Positions 51,708-62,596 of a stretch of 64,000 nucleotides of DNA are shown piece after piece. The translations under genes and the position numbers were made by a program. The notes below the pieces were generated by a model. It was not told the DNA's origin, ran no database searches, and was given only the letters and a program-made list of their open reading frames with translations. Source of the stretch: Venturia oleaginea. Its lineage: Eukaryota; Ascomycota; Dothideomycetes; Venturiales; Venturiaceae. The stretch covers positions 62,001 to 126,000 of the forward strand of contig JABMLP010000020.1 in assembly GCA_013176395.1 (NCBI GenBank), given 5' to 3'. Numbering within the stretch: the first letter of the stretch is position 1; every line of letters begins with the position of its first letter.

Positions 51708-52730
51708 ATGGAAGGAGAAGATCAGGAACAAAGAGTTCCTCAAGAACCCCAAGCCCTACAAGAAGCTATGGCAGCATTACAACATCAACTAGCCATTCAG
51801 AACGATGCTATTACGCGTATTCTTACAATCTTGCCTAACACTACTCGCTCTGAGAACGTAGTAGAAGGACAAGAGACTAAGAATTCACAAAAAGACAGAA
51901 TACATAGGAAGAAAGCTGTACTTCCTAAGCTCCAAGAATTTGATGGCAAGCGTTCTGAATGGGCTCAGTGGTTTCAACAAGCAAGGATGAAGTTGGAGAT
52001 AGACGCAGAGTCTATAGGGGATAGTAGGAACCAATTTGCCTACATCTTCTCCTCTCTACGAGGCTCCGCAGCTCAGGCTACTCTGGCCTACGTAAAGACA
52101 GCTCCAGAGGAAGATAAAACGGGACAGAAATTGTTACAGTATATGGACAACTTCTATGGCGATCCAGTACAACAACAAAGAGCTACTGTAAGCCTGTCCA
52201 CAATCAAACAAAAAGAGAAAGAACCCTTCTTCTCTTTTCTTCCCCGTTTTGAAACCACTCTTGCTAATGCTGGAGGAATGACTTGGCCTGACGCTGTTAA
52301 AATTGCATTTCTACACAAAGCAATAAATCAAGAGCTGCGAAACCAGAGAATAGGCCAATCTCAGAGTACCTCCTACCAGCAGTTTGTGTCCGATCTTTTG
52401 AATACAAGTATGCAAATCACTACAGCAAAGATGCTCTCTTCCTCAGAAGATAAGTTACGATTCAGAGATAAAGAGAAGTCTTTTAAAGATCTGAACGCTA
52501 TGGACTGGGAGCCTACACGCGTAAACAAGTTAAAAATTTCGTCTAAAGCCTATGAATATAGGAAGGCAAATAACCTCTGCTTACGCTGTGGGAAGGCCGG
52601 CCATAGAATGAAAGACTGCTGGTTGGATACAGAGGTAGAAAGAGTCACGCAACTTGGTTCAAAAAGGGCCAAAGGAACCACTGAGGAGAATGAAGAAGTT
52701 GAAGAAGAGGACTACTCGGAAAAAGAGTAG
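51708..52730 (+). CDS. gag: Gag of chromovirus B copy 1
   Basis: 340 aa from ATG 51708. An N-terminal coiled region (QALQEAMAALQHQLAIQNDAI), a retrotransposon Gag core (PKLQEFDGKRSEWAQWFQQARMK, YMDNFYGDPVQQQRA, FLHKAINQELR) and a CCHC knuckle (CLRCGKAGHRMKDC), then an acidic tail (TTEENEEVEEEDYSEKE). The pol frame is open from 52703, giving a 28-nt overlap in the -1 frame before the TAG at 52728. The protein is identical to that of copy 2 (62569-63591). Confidence 0.93.
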   Translation: MEGEDQEQRVPQEPQALQEAMAALQHQLAIQNDAITRILTILPNTTRSENVVEGQETKNSQKDRIHRKKAVLPKLQEFDGKRSEWAQWFQQARMKLEIDAESIGDSRNQFAYIFSSLRGSAAQATLAYVKTAPEEDKTGQKLLQYMDNFYGDPVQQQRATVSLSTIKQKEKEPFFSFLPRFETTLANAGGMTWPDAVKIAFLHKAINQELRNQRIGQSQSTSYQQFVSDLLNTSMQITTAKMLSSSEDKLRFRDKEKSFKDLNAMDWEPTRVNKLKISSKAYEYRKANNLCLRCGKAGHRMKDCWLDTEVERVTQLGSKRAKGTTEENEEVEEEDYSEKE

Positions 52731-55700
52731 CCTCTATCCAAAGTCGTGGATGGAGGCGTAGAGTAGATAGAGCAAAATTGTCAAAGGAGTCAATTGAGAG
52801 AGTAAATAGTATTTTGAATTCGAACAAAGACACTGATTCACACCGTTCTCGGATAGAAAAAGAATGGGAGCAGTTCAGACCCAAGATGCTCTCCCGCCTT
52901 TTCTACACAAATACTATAGTGAACGATATATACTCTCTTAAAACTCTCCTTGATAATGGATCTAGCTGCTACGCATCAATAAACGAGGAGAAAGCTTCGC
53001 AGATGGACCTTGAAGTACTCCCTATTAGTCCGCGTACTATAGGTGGAGTTCTTAAGGAAGAAGGACAGACCCAAGTGACAAAAATTGCGAAGTTGAACCT
53101 AGATTTAGGGGGACTTATATGCAACGCTTTTGCTTATATAGTCCCGGGACAATTTGAGGATCTTCTACTAGGCAGGCCTTTTCTCAAGGACACCAAAGCC
53201 GTTATCAATGAATCTAAAGGTACTCTTACCTTTGCAAACGGGATTAGCATTCGCGATGCTAAATTTGAAGACAAACTTGATATACAACAAGTAGCGCCCG
53301 TAAGATTCCACCGCCTTGTCACTTCTACACTTGAGAAAATCAAAGACGCGTCTAGAGTATTTGCTGTTACTCTTCGAGATATTGATATTGCCTTGAAGCC
53401 GAAAGTCCCTTTGACAACAGAGCAAATACTGGAATTGCTACCTAAGAGGTTTCATAAGTACGCTGCTGTCTTTGATCCTAAAAGGGCCGAGAGACTACCA
53501 CCGCATCGCCCTGGGATTGATCACGAAATACCTATAGAAGAAGGAAAACCACTTCCTTGGGGACCTCTATATGGTATGGGTCGAGAACAACTCCTTGTTT
53601 TGCGAAGGACTCTTACAGAGCTACTAGATAAAGGCTTTATCCGAGAGAGTAAATCAGTTGCTGCGTCTCCAGTTCTCTTTGTGAAGAAACCAGGAGGGGG
53701 CTTACGCTTTTGCGTAGACTACCGAGCCTTAAACGCAATTACTCGAAAGGATAGGTACCCGCTACCGTTAGTAAAAGAGACTTTACTAACCTTAGCTCGT
53801 GCTAAGTATCTTAGTAAGCTTGATGTAAATGCTGCCTTCCACAAGATTCGAATCGCAACGGGAGATGAGTTCAAAACTGCCTTTCGAACTAGATATGGTC
53901 TATTTGAATGGCTAGTTACTCCCTTTGGCTTAACCGGTGCACCTGCGTCTTTTCAACGGTATATAAACTATATCCTTCGACGATACCTAGACGAGTTCTG
54001 CTCAGCTTATCTAGACGATATAGTAATATACTCTTCAAAGAACCTTAAAGACCATGAAGAAAAGACTGAAAAGATACTTCAAAGCTGCCTTAACGCTGGG
54101 TTATACCTTGATATTCGGAAGTGCGAGTTTAATACCAAACGAGTCAAGTATCTAGGCTTCGTTATAGATACTGAAACGGGCCTACACATGGATCCGGAGA
54201 AGATCAAAGCAATTAAAGAATGGGAACGTCCTACTACTCTACGAGGAGTACGTGGCTTCCTAGGCTTTACAAACTTCTACCGTGACTTTGTAAAAGATAA
54301 CTCAACAATAAGGGAGCCTCTGGTTCGCCTTACAAAGAAGAATACTCCATTTTTATGGGGAAAGGAGCAAGAAGAATCTTTTCAAAAACTTAAGGCAGAG
54401 TTTTGCAAAGAACCTGTCCTGTCTGCACTTGATGAAGATAAGCCTACGCGAGTAGAACCTGATGCTTCAGGCTGGGCTTCCGGAGCAGTACTTAGTCAAA
54501 AAGATGAGCTAGGTAACTGGAAACCATGTGCTTTCTTCTCTACTAAGCACTTGCCAGCCGAATGCAATTATGATATCCACGACAAAGAACTTATGGCTAT
54601 AGTCAAAGCTCTAGTCCATTGGACTAGCGAGCTACTAAGCCTAAGTAAGCCATTCATTATCCTCACAGATCACAAGAACCTTGAGAAGTTTATGGTAAAA
54701 AGGGAACTAAATGAAAGGCAAATGAGATGGGCGCAGATACTAGCTAAGTTTAACTTCAAACTAGGCTATCGCCCAGGCTCTGAATCTGTAGTTCCAGACG
54801 CCTTAACTCGAAGGGATCAAGATCTCCCAAAGGATATTCAAGACCCAAGAATCGTTGAAAGAACTAGAACGTTATTACCTCCAAAGCTTTGGATTAACGT
54901 TCTAGAGGATAAGACTCCTGCAAGAGAAGAAGCTGCCCAAGAAAATGCTCAAGAAGTAGACAAAGAACCTATCCCCTTTATACAAAATCCCTTTCTCTCA
55001 GGTGATCTAAGGGATAGATGGGAAACTGCACTCGAAGGAGATCTAGACTACAGACGTATTTTCCAAAGCGTTCTAAAGCAAGATAGGCAGTTCCCATCTA
55101 AGCTAAAGGTTCCTACTTCTATAGGAGATTGTAAAGTCGAAAACAACCAGCTCTACTATAGAGACCGAATCTGGTTGCCCTCCTACGAGCCTCTCTTAAC
55201 AGGAGTAATTCAAGAAATACACGATTCAGTCCTATCAGGGCATCCTGGACGAGAAGCTACTATTGCTATTCTCTCCAGACAGTTCTACTGGCCGGGATTT
55301 GCTCAAGATATACGTCAGTTTATACGCAATTGTGACGTCTGCGGAAGAACTTCAGTCTGGCGAGACAAAAAGAAAGGTTTACTTAAACCTCTTCCTGTCC
55401 CTAGCCGTATCTGGCAAGATATTTCAGTAGACTTCATAGTCGAATTACCAGAGAGCCAAAGATGCACAAGACTCTGCGTTATTACTGACCGCTTGGGTAA
55501 AGGAACTATCCTGTTCCCAGTGCCTAAAGAACAGTTTGGAGCTGAAGGATTTGCAAAACTATTTATGCAGAACTACGTAAGATTACACTGGCTTCCTAGA
55601 TCTCTAGTCTCAGATAGGGACACGCAATTTGTTAATGCTTTCTGGAAAGAAGTTTGTCACCTTCTTAAGATAGAGAGAAGACTCTCTACAGCGTATCACC

Positions 55701-56563
55701 CTGAGACTGATGGATCTACGGAAAGAAGAAATCAAGAAGTTGAAGCCTATCTACGTAAGTTCTGTACATTTAGTCAGGACGACTGGGTTGAGCTCCTGCC
55801 TATTGCTCAAATATGCCTCGATAATAGACCAAACCAAGCTACGGGCCTATCGCCTTTCTTCTTAACCCACGGTTATAACATTGAGCATATAGGAACTGTT
55901 GAAGCTCCCCAGAAAACCCCTGAGAATCCAAAAGAAAAAGCACAAGATCTTGTAGCAAAATTGAAGGACGCACAAGAATGGGCAGAAACGTCAATGGTAT
56001 CAGCTCAGCAACAGCAAGAATACTACTCTAATAGAGATCGTGCTCCGGCTGACTCTTTTAAAGTGGGAGACAAAGTCTGGCTCAACCTAAAGAACGTAAA
56101 AACCCTACGTCCTTGTAAGAAACTAGACTGGATTCATGGGAAGTATACAGTTACACGAGTTATCAACTCAATGTCTTACGAGCTTGATACACCCAGAGGA
56201 ATCCACAACCGATTTCATACGTCTTTACTTAGGAGAGCTGGCACAGATCCCCTACCTTCACAAATACAAGATAATACACAGCCGCCTCCTATAGTAACTG
56301 AACAAGGAGACGAGGAATACGGTATCGAGGCTATTCTAGCCGCAAGATGGCGCCGGCGAGGTCGACAACAAACGCGAGAAGTCTTAGTTAAGTGGGTAGG
56401 CTACGTTGATCCTACGTGGGAACCCCTTAGCGAACTCCAACAAACTACAGCTCTGGACGCTTTTGAAAGTGCCTACGGCAACGTTCTTGAAAACGACGGA
56501 CCTATACTACGCCCTCAGAGACTACGCTCACATCGATCTACAAGAGAGGGGGGGAGGGGATAA
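52703..56563 (+). CDS. pol: Pol polyprotein of chromovirus B copy 1
   Basis: Open from 52703 with no ATG near the start, so probably a -1 frameshift product of gag. Numbering from 52778: protease-like LLDNGSSCY (Asp 59; Asn where Ser/Thr is usual), RT RFCVDYRALN and YLDD at 411-414, RNase H (VEPDASGWASG, DKELMAIVKAL), integrase zinc region (SGHPGR, CDVCGRTS), catalytic SVDFIVELP, VSDRDTQF and the Glu of GSTERRNQ, then VGDKVWLNLKN and the chromodomain (VLVKWVGYVDPTWEP). No damage; identical to copy 2. Together with gag it should be autonomous. Confidence 0.94.
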   Translation, partial: RRGLLGKRVASIQSRGWRRRVDRAKLSKESIERVNSILNSNKDTDSHRSRIEKEWEQFRPKMLSRLFYTNTIVNDIYSLKTLLDNGSSCYASINEEKASQMDLEVLPISPRTIGGVLKEEGQTQVTKIAKLNLDLGGLICNAFAYIVPGQFEDLLLGRPFLKDTKAVINESKGTLTFANGISIRDAKFEDKLDIQQVAPVRFHRLVTSTLEKIKDASRVFAVTLRDIDIALKPKVPLTTEQILELLPKRFHKYAAVFDPKRAERLPPHRPGIDHEIPIEEGKPLPWGPLYGMGREQLLVLRRTLTELLDKGFIRESKSVAASPVLFVKKPGGGLRFCVDYRALNAITRKDRYPLPLVKETLLTLARAKYLSKLDVNAAFHKIRIATGDEFKTAFRTRYGLFEWLVTPFGLTGAPASFQRYINYILRRYLDEFCSAYLDDIVIYSSKNLKDHEEKTEKILQSCLNAGLYLDIRKCEFNTKRVKYLGFVIDTETGLHMDPEKIKAIKEWERPTTLRGVRGFLGFTNFYRDFVKDNSTIREPLVRLTKKNTPFLWGKEQEESFQKLKAEFCKEPVLSALDEDKPTRVEPDASGWASGAVLSQKDELGNWKPCAFFSTKHLPAECNYDIHDKELMAIVKALVHWTSELLSLSKPFIILTDHKNLEKFMVKRELNERQMRWAQILAKFNFKLGYRPGSESVVPDALTRRDQDLPKDIQDPRIVERTRTLLPPKLWINVLEDKTPAREEAAQENAQEVDKEPIPFIQNPFLSGDLRDRWETALEGDLDYRRIFQSVLKQDRQFPSKLKVPTSIGDCKVENNQLYYRDRIWLPSYEPLLTGVIQEIHDSVLSGHPGREATIAILSRQFYWPGFAQDIRQFIRNCDVCGRTSVWRDKKKGLLKPLPVPSRIWQDISVDFIVELPESQRCTRLCVITDRLGKGTILFPVPKEQFGAEGFAKLFMQNYVRLHWLPRSLVSDRDTQFVNAFWKEVCHLLKIERRLSTAYHPETDGSTERRNQEVEAYLRKFCTFSQDDWVELLPIAQICLDNRPNQATGLSPFFLTHGYNIEHIGTVEAPQKTPENPKEKAQDLVAKLKDAQEWAETSMVSAQQQQEYYSNRDRAPADSFKVGDKVWLNLKNVKTLRPCKKLDWIHGKYTVTRVINSMSYELDTPRGIHNRFHTSLLRRAGTDPLPSQIQDNTQPPPIVTEQGDEEYGIEAILAARWRRRGRQQTREVLVKWVGYVDPTWEPLSELQQTTALDAFESAYGNVLENDGPILRPQRLRSHRSTREGGRG

Positions 56564-56895
56564 TGTTAAGGGATGGAATCCTTCTCTCTAGCTTATCCAT
56601 GACTGGATTTCCAATTGTTCTCTTGTTATTCTGCAAGCTGTCATGTTCTATTTTGCAAGCTGTCATGTTCTATTTTGCAAGCTGTCATGTTCTATTTCGC
56701 AAGCTGCCATGTTCTATTTTGCAAGCTGTCACGTTTCCATTTAAAGATACTTTCTAGAAGGATCTATTGTAAGAGGAGGATTACATATACTAGCTATCCT
56801 TCCTGTACTTACACTTTCTTCTCTGTACTTAGATACTTGAAATATAAGCTGTCTTCCCTCACTTGCGAAACACCTTTGAGGGTTGAACTCTTACA
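56564..56895 (+). repeat. 3' LTR of B copy 1 (332 bp, five 22-bp units)
   Basis: Same length and almost the same sequence as 50738-51069 (one visible difference: GATTACATATAC here, GATTATATATAC there). Confidence 0.92.
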
Positions 56896-56896
56896 A

Positions 56897-57255
56897 GAGG
56901 ACACCCAAGCCATTTTCAGTACTCTCAGGACGAGCCTGCAGAGTCAAGGTCCTAAAGAGGACACCCCAGCCATTTCAGTACTCTCAGGAAGAGCCTGTAG
57001 AGTCAAGGTCCTAAAGAGGACACCCAAGCCATTTTCAGTACTCTCAGGACGAGCCTGCAGAGTCAAGGTCCTAAAGAGGACACCCCAGCCATTTCAGTAC
57101 TCTCAGGAAGAGCCTGTAGAGTCAAGGTCCTAAAGAGGACACCCAAGCCATTTTCAGTACTCTCAGGACGAGCCTGCAGAGTCAAGGTCCTAAAGAGGAC
57201 ACCCCAGCCATTTCAGTACTCTCAGGAAGAGCCTGTAGAGTCAAGGTCCTAAAGA
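56897..57255 (+). repeat. Six alternating 60/59-bp tandem repeats
   Basis: Two unit types alternate strictly three times: type 1 (CCCAAGCCATTTTCAG.. GACGAGCCTGCAG, 60 bp) and type 2 (CCCCAGCCATTTCAG.. GAAGAGCCTGTAG, 59 bp), a 119-bp dimer. The one-base difference shifts the translation frame each time, so it is not selected as coding. Confidence 0.9.
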
Positions 57256-58424
57256 GGACACCTAACCCAAGAAGCAAGGGCCAACCTCAAGGGCCAAACA
57301 AAAAGGAATTTCAAGAAGAGAACACTTGTCCTAACCCAAGAAGCAAGGGCCAACCTCAAAGACCAACCTCAAGAGCCAACCTCAAGGGCCAAACAAAAAG
57401 GAAATTCAAGAGAATTCAAGCTGAGATTTTCTAGAAGGTGCTAGAATCTCCAAGAAGCAAGGGCCAACTGTAAGGGCCAATCCACAGTAAATTCTCGCAA
57501 AATTTACAAAGAGGAAATCAGAGGTCATCCTAAGACAGCGTAGTCTTAGGAGTTGAAGCTGTAATAAGCTGAGGAAAGAAAGAGTTAGGAAGAGAGATTC
57601 AATACCCTTGACCTTCATAGTCCCTAGGAGCTCCGTCCTTAGTAATAAGGGTTGCAGAGCAGACTGTCAAGGATGAAATCAGTCGGAAGGAAACTCAGCC
57701 TCAGAGCCTGTACTCGATGATTGGAACGTCAATCAAGATTGATAACCGCCTATTCGAAAGAAAACTTCAGAGGAAGGGAGTTAGTTCTTATCGAGGACAT
57801 GGAAACAACAGTCGTGCGAATATAGGTGTTTGAGTTGATTCATACGAACCGCAGCCAATGGAGCTCGACAAGATTCAGAGCGCTCCACGTGGATCCAAGA
57901 AAGGTACAGGTCAGAAAGCCCAAAAAGAACAACACTGGACGTTTCACGAATCAGGGACAACGATTCGGAAACTCACCCATGGGCTCAGAACACCTCAAGG
58001 CTTTACAATCCGATGCGTCAGTACCGCCAATCCACAACATACTGAGCTGGACGGCTTGTTATGAGGACGACTGCAAAGTACACCTATCCGAGAAGCAGAG
58101 CTCCGAATACTACCCTCGGGATAGAGGAGGTTACCAAGGTAACGGCAATGTCAAAGGACATCTCGCTATGATGAGTTCGTCATCTAGCTCACCCGGTCTT
58201 TATGGCACTCAGTTGGTATTGCCAAAAGCAGAGTATGGCACAAACCAATTCGGGGTTGGGAATACAATGGCTGCTGTCAAAGTTATCAGCAGATACCCAA
58301 GCATGAGAAAGAATCCGGAACACGATCTTCACTGGATGATTCCATCGAACTGGTACAAAGTCAAAGAATGCCCACTGTGGGAGCACAAGTCCGAGGAAGA
58401 CCCAGGAGAACCAGATTGGGAATT
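57256..58424 (+). pseudogene. Duplicate of the B-leader/A-gag chimeric segment
   Basis: 57256-57665 is a B-type leader. At 57665 (GCAGAGCAGACT then GTCAAGGATGAAATCAG) it joins A-type gag in mid-gene, which runs to 58424 (PDWEF). It is nearly identical to 34215-35690 on the other strand but lacks the solo LTR: GAAGG at 57686-57690 is single. It is interrupted at 58425 by B copy 2. Non-functional. Confidence 0.88.
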
Positions 58425-58735
58425 TGTAAGAGTTCAACCCTCAAAGGTGTTTCGCAAGTGAGAGAAGACTGCTTGTATTTCAAAGTATCTAAGTACAGAG
58501 AAGAAAGTGTAAATACAGGAAGGATAGCTCGTATAAATAATCCTCCTCTTACAATAGATCCTTCTAGAAAGTATCTTTAAATGGAAACGTGACAGCTTGC
58601 GAAATAGAACATGGCAGCTTGCGAAATAGAACATGACAGCTTGCAAAATAGAACATGACAGCTTGCAGAATAACAAGAGAACAATTGGAAATCCAGTCAT
58701 GGATAAGCTAGAGAGAAGGATTCCATCCCTTAACA
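58425..58735 (-). repeat. 3' LTR of B copy 2 (311 bp, four 22-bp units)
   Basis: TGTAAGAG...CCCTTAACA in plus orientation. One 22-bp unit fewer and one extra A compared with the LTRs of copy 1. Confidence 0.92.
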
Positions 58736-61700
58736 TTATCCCCTCCCCCCCTCTCTTGTAGATCGATGTGAGCGTAGTCTCTGAGGGCGTAGTATAGGTC
58801 CGTCGTTTTCAAGAACGTTGCCGTAGGCACTTTCAAAAGCGTCCAGAGCTGTAGTTTGTTGGAGTTCGCTAAGGGGTTCCCACGTAGGATCAACGTAGCC
58901 TACCCACTTAACTAAGACTTCTCGCGTTTGTTGTCGACCTCGCCGGCGCCATCTTGCGGCTAGAATAGCCTCGATACCGTATTCCTCGTCTCCTTGTTCA
59001 GTTACTATAGGAGGCGGCTGTGTATTATCTTGTATTTGTGAAGGTAGGGGATCTGTGCCAGCTCTCCTAAGTAAAGACGTATGAAATCGGTTGTGGATTC
59101 CTCTGGGTGTATCAAGCTCGTAAGACATTGAGTTGATAACTCGTGTAACTGTATACTTCCCATGAATCCAGTCTAGTTTCTTACAAGGACGTAGGGTTTT
59201 TACGTTCTTTAGGTTGAGCCAGACTTTGTCTCCCACTTTAAAAGAGTCAGCCGGAGCACGATCTCTATTAGAGTAGTATTCTTGCTGTTGCTGAGCTGAT
59301 ACCATTGACGTTTCTGCCCATTCTTGTGCGTCCTTCAATTTTGCTACAAGATCTTGTGCTTTTTCTTTTGGATTCTCAGGGGTTTTCTGGGGAGCTTCAA
59401 CAGTTCCTATATGCTCAATGTTATAACCGTGGGTTAAGAAGAAAGGCGATAGGCCCGTAGCTTGGTTTGGTCTATTATCGAGGCATATTTGAGCAATAGG
59501 CAGGAGCTCAACCCAGTCGTCCTGACTAAATGTACAGAACTTACGTAGATAGGCTTCAACTTCTTGATTTCTTCTTTCCGTAGATCCATCAGTCTCAGGG
59601 TGATACGCTGTAGAGAGTCTTCTCTCTATCTTAAGAAGGTGACAAACTTCTTTCCAGAAAGCATTAACAAATTGCGTGTCCCTATCTGAGACTAGAGATC
59701 TAGGAAGCCAGTGTAATCTTACGTAGTTCTGCATAAATAGTTTTGCAAATCCTTCAGCTCCAAACTGTTCTTTAGGCACTGGGAACAGGATAGTTCCTTT
59801 ACCCAAGCGGTCAGTAATAACGCAGAGTCTTGTGCATCTTTGGCTCTCTGGTAATTCGACTATGAAGTCTACTGAAATATCTTGCCAGATACGGCTAGGG
59901 ACAGGAAGAGGTTTAAGTAAACCTTTCTTTTTGTCTCGCCAGACTGAAGTTCTTCCGCAGACGTCACAATTGCGTATAAACTGACGTATATCTTGAGCAA
60001 ATCCCGGCCAGTAGAACTGTCTGGAGAGAATAGCAATAGTAGCTTCTCGTCCAGGATGCCCTGATAGGACTGAATCGTGTATTTCTTGAATTACTCCTGT
60101 TAAGAGAGGCTCGTAGGAGGGCAACCAGATTCGGTCTCTATAGTAGAGCTGGTTGTTTTCGACTTTACAATCTCCTATAGAAGTAGGAACCTTTAGCTTA
60201 GATGGGAACTGCCTATCTTGCTTTAGAACGCTTTGGAAAATACGTCTGTAGTCTAGATCTCCTTCGAGTGCAGTTTCCCATCTATCCCTTAGATCACCTG
60301 AGAGAAAGGGATTTTGTATAAAGGGGATAGGTTCTTTGTCTACTTCTTGAGCATTTTCTTGGGCAGCTTCTTCTCTTGCAGGAGTCTTATCCTCTAGAAC
60401 GTTAATCCAAAGCTTTGGAGGTAATAACGTTCTAGTTCTTTCAACGATTCTTGGGTCTTGAATATCCTTTGGGAGATCTTGATCCCTTCGAGTTAAGGCG
60501 TCTGGAACTACAGATTCAGAGCCTGGGCGATAGCCTAGTTTGAAGTTAAACTTAGCTAGTATCTGCGCCCATCTCATTTGCCTTTCATTTAGTTCCCTTT
60601 TTACCATAAACTTCTCAAGGTTCTTGTGATCTGTGAGGATAATGAATGGCTTACTTAGGCTTAGTAGCTCGCTAGTCCAATGGACTAGAGCTTTGACTAT
60701 AGCCATAAGTTCTTTGTCGTGGATATCATAATTGCATTCGGCTGGCAAGTGCTTAGTAGAGAAGAAAGCACATGGTTTCCAGTTACCTAGCTCATCTTTT
60801 TGACTAAGTACTGCTCCGGAAGCCCAGCCTGAAGCATCAGGTTCTACTCGCGTAGGCTTATCTTCATCAAGTGCAGACAGGACAGGTTCTTTGCAAAACT
60901 CTGCCTTAAGTTTTTGAAAAGATTCTTCTTGCTCCTTTCCCCATAAAAATGGAGTATTCTTCTTTGTAAGGCGAACCAGAGGCTCCCTTATTGTTGAGTT
61001 ATCTTTTACAAAGTCACGGTAGAAGTTTGTAAAGCCTAGGAAGCCACGTACTCCTCGTAGAGTAGTAGGACGTTCCCATTCTTTAATTGCTTTGATCTTC
61101 TCCGGATCCATGTGTAGGCCCGTTTCAGTATCTATAACGAAGCCTAGATACTTGACTCGTTTGGTATTAAACTCGCACTTCCGAATATCAAGGTATAACC
61201 CAGCGTTAAGGCAGCTTTGAAGTATCTTTTCAGTCTTTTCTTCATGGTCTTTAAGGTTCTTTGAAGAGTATATTACTATATCGTCTAGATAAGCTGAGCA
61301 GAACTCGTCTAGGTATCGTCGAAGGATATAGTTTATATACCGTTGAAAAGACGCAGGTGCACCGGTTAAGCCAAAGGGAGTAACTAGCCATTCAAATAGA
61401 CCATATCTAGTTCGAAAGGCAGTTTTGAACTCATCTCCCGTTGCGATTCGAATCTTGTGGAAGGCAGCATTTACATCAAGCTTACTAAGATACTTAGCAC
61501 GAGCTAAGGTTAGTAAAGTCTCTTTTACTAACGGTAGCGGGTACCTATCCTTTCGAGTAATTGCGTTTAAGGCTCGGTAGTCTACGCAAAAGCGTAAGCC
61601 CCCTCCTGGTTTCTTCACAAAGAGAACTGGAGACGCAGCAACTGATTTACTCTCTCGGATAAAGCCTTTATCTAGTAGCTCTGTAAGAGTCCTTCGCAAA

Positions 61701-62596
61701 ACAAGGAGTTGTTCTCGACCCATACCATATAGAGGTCCCCAAGGAAGTGGTTTTCCTTCTTCTATAGGTATTTCGTGATCAATCCCAGGGCGATGCGGTG
61801 GTAGTCTCTCGGCCCTTTTAGGATCAAAGACAGCAGCGTACTTATGAAACCTCTTAGGTAGCAATTCCAGTATTTGCTCTGTTGTCAAAGGGACTTTCGG
61901 CTTCAAGGCAATATCAATATCTCGAAGAGTAACAGCAAATACTCTAGACGCGTCTTTGATTTTCTCAAGTGTAGAAGTGACAAGGCGGTGGAATCTTACG
62001 GGCGCTACTTGTTGTATATCAAGTTTGTCTTCAAATTTAGCATCGCGAATGCTAATCCCGTTTGCAAAGGTAAGAGTACCTTTAGATTCATTGATAACGG
62101 CTTTGGTGTCCTTGAGAAAAGGCCTGCCTAGTAGAAGATCCTCAAATTGTCCCGGGACTATATAAGCAAAAGCGTTGCATATAAGTCCCCCTAAATCTAG
62201 GTTCAACTTCGCAATTTTTGTCACTTGGGTCTGTCCTTCTTCCTTAAGAACTCCACCTATAGTACGCGGACTAATAGGGAGTACTTCAAGGTCCATCTGC
62301 GAAGCTTTCTCCTCGTTTATTGATGCGTAGCAGCTAGATCCATTATCAAGGAGAGTTTTAAGAGAGTATATATCGTTCACTATAGTATTTGTGTAGAAAA
62401 GGCGGGAGAGCATCTTGGGTCTGAACTGCTCCCATTCTTTTTCTATCCGAGAACGGTGTGAATCAGTGTCTTTGTTCGAATTCAAAATACTATTTACTCT
62501 CTCAATTGACTCCTTTGACAATTTTGCTCTATCTACTCTACGCCTCCATCCACGACTTTGGATAGAGGCTACTCTTTTTCCGAGTAGTCCTCTTCT
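58736..62596 (-). CDS. pol: Pol polyprotein of chromovirus B copy 2
   Basis: The mirror image of 52703-56563; the 1,261 residues counted from 62521 are identical to copy 1, including all protease, RT (YLDD), RNase H, integrase and chromodomain residues. The frame is open upstream to overlap the gag end, as in copy 1. The identity implies a very recent duplication, gene conversion or an assembly fold-back. Confidence 0.93.
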   Translation of the reverse strand, partial: RRGLLGKRVASIQSRGWRRRVDRAKLSKESIERVNSILNSNKDTDSHRSRIEKEWEQFRPKMLSRLFYTNTIVNDIYSLKTLLDNGSSCYASINEEKASQMDLEVLPISPRTIGGVLKEEGQTQVTKIAKLNLDLGGLICNAFAYIVPGQFEDLLLGRPFLKDTKAVINESKGTLTFANGISIRDAKFEDKLDIQQVAPVRFHRLVTSTLEKIKDASRVFAVTLRDIDIALKPKVPLTTEQILELLPKRFHKYAAVFDPKRAERLPPHRPGIDHEIPIEEGKPLPWGPLYGMGREQLLVLRRTLTELLDKGFIRESKSVAASPVLFVKKPGGGLRFCVDYRALNAITRKDRYPLPLVKETLLTLARAKYLSKLDVNAAFHKIRIATGDEFKTAFRTRYGLFEWLVTPFGLTGAPASFQRYINYILRRYLDEFCSAYLDDIVIYSSKNLKDHEEKTEKILQSCLNAGLYLDIRKCEFNTKRVKYLGFVIDTETGLHMDPEKIKAIKEWERPTTLRGVRGFLGFTNFYRDFVKDNSTIREPLVRLTKKNTPFLWGKEQEESFQKLKAEFCKEPVLSALDEDKPTRVEPDASGWASGAVLSQKDELGNWKPCAFFSTKHLPAECNYDIHDKELMAIVKALVHWTSELLSLSKPFIILTDHKNLEKFMVKRELNERQMRWAQILAKFNFKLGYRPGSESVVPDALTRRDQDLPKDIQDPRIVERTRTLLPPKLWINVLEDKTPAREEAAQENAQEVDKEPIPFIQNPFLSGDLRDRWETALEGDLDYRRIFQSVLKQDRQFPSKLKVPTSIGDCKVENNQLYYRDRIWLPSYEPLLTGVIQEIHDSVLSGHPGREATIAILSRQFYWPGFAQDIRQFIRNCDVCGRTSVWRDKKKGLLKPLPVPSRIWQDISVDFIVELPESQRCTRLCVITDRLGKGTILFPVPKEQFGAEGFAKLFMQNYVRLHWLPRSLVSDRDTQFVNAFWKEVCHLLKIERRLSTAYHPETDGSTERRNQEVEAYLRKFCTFSQDDWVELLPIAQICLDNRPNQATGLSPFFLTHGYNIEHIGTVEAPQKTPENPKEKAQDLVAKLKDAQEWAETSMVSAQQQQEYYSNRDRAPADSFKVGDKVWLNLKNVKTLRPCKKLDWIHGKYTVTRVINSMSYELDTPRGIHNRFHTSLLRRAGTDPLPSQIQDNTQPPPIVTEQGDEEYGIEAILAARWRRRGRQQTREVLVKWVGYVDPTWEPLSELQQTTALDAFESAYGNVLENDGPILRPQRLRSHRSTREGGRG

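Larger units (their letters stand above)
50738..56895 (+). mobile_element. Chromovirus B, copy 1 (full-length, plus strand)
   Basis: 6,158 bp: 332-bp LTRs at 50738-51069 and 56564-56895, self-priming site, 0.6-kb leader, gag, pol with chromodomain, and a polypurine tract (GAGAGGGGGGGAGGGGATAA) at the 3' LTR. No frameshift or stop inside the genes. The flanks (ATGAC, AGAGG) are not a target duplication, so the element has been involved in rearrangement. Confidence 0.93.

Noticed and set aside
53134..53425. Antisense frames in chromovirus B pol (mirrored at 61874-62165)
   Set aside because: Present twice only because the two copies are identical; no domain.
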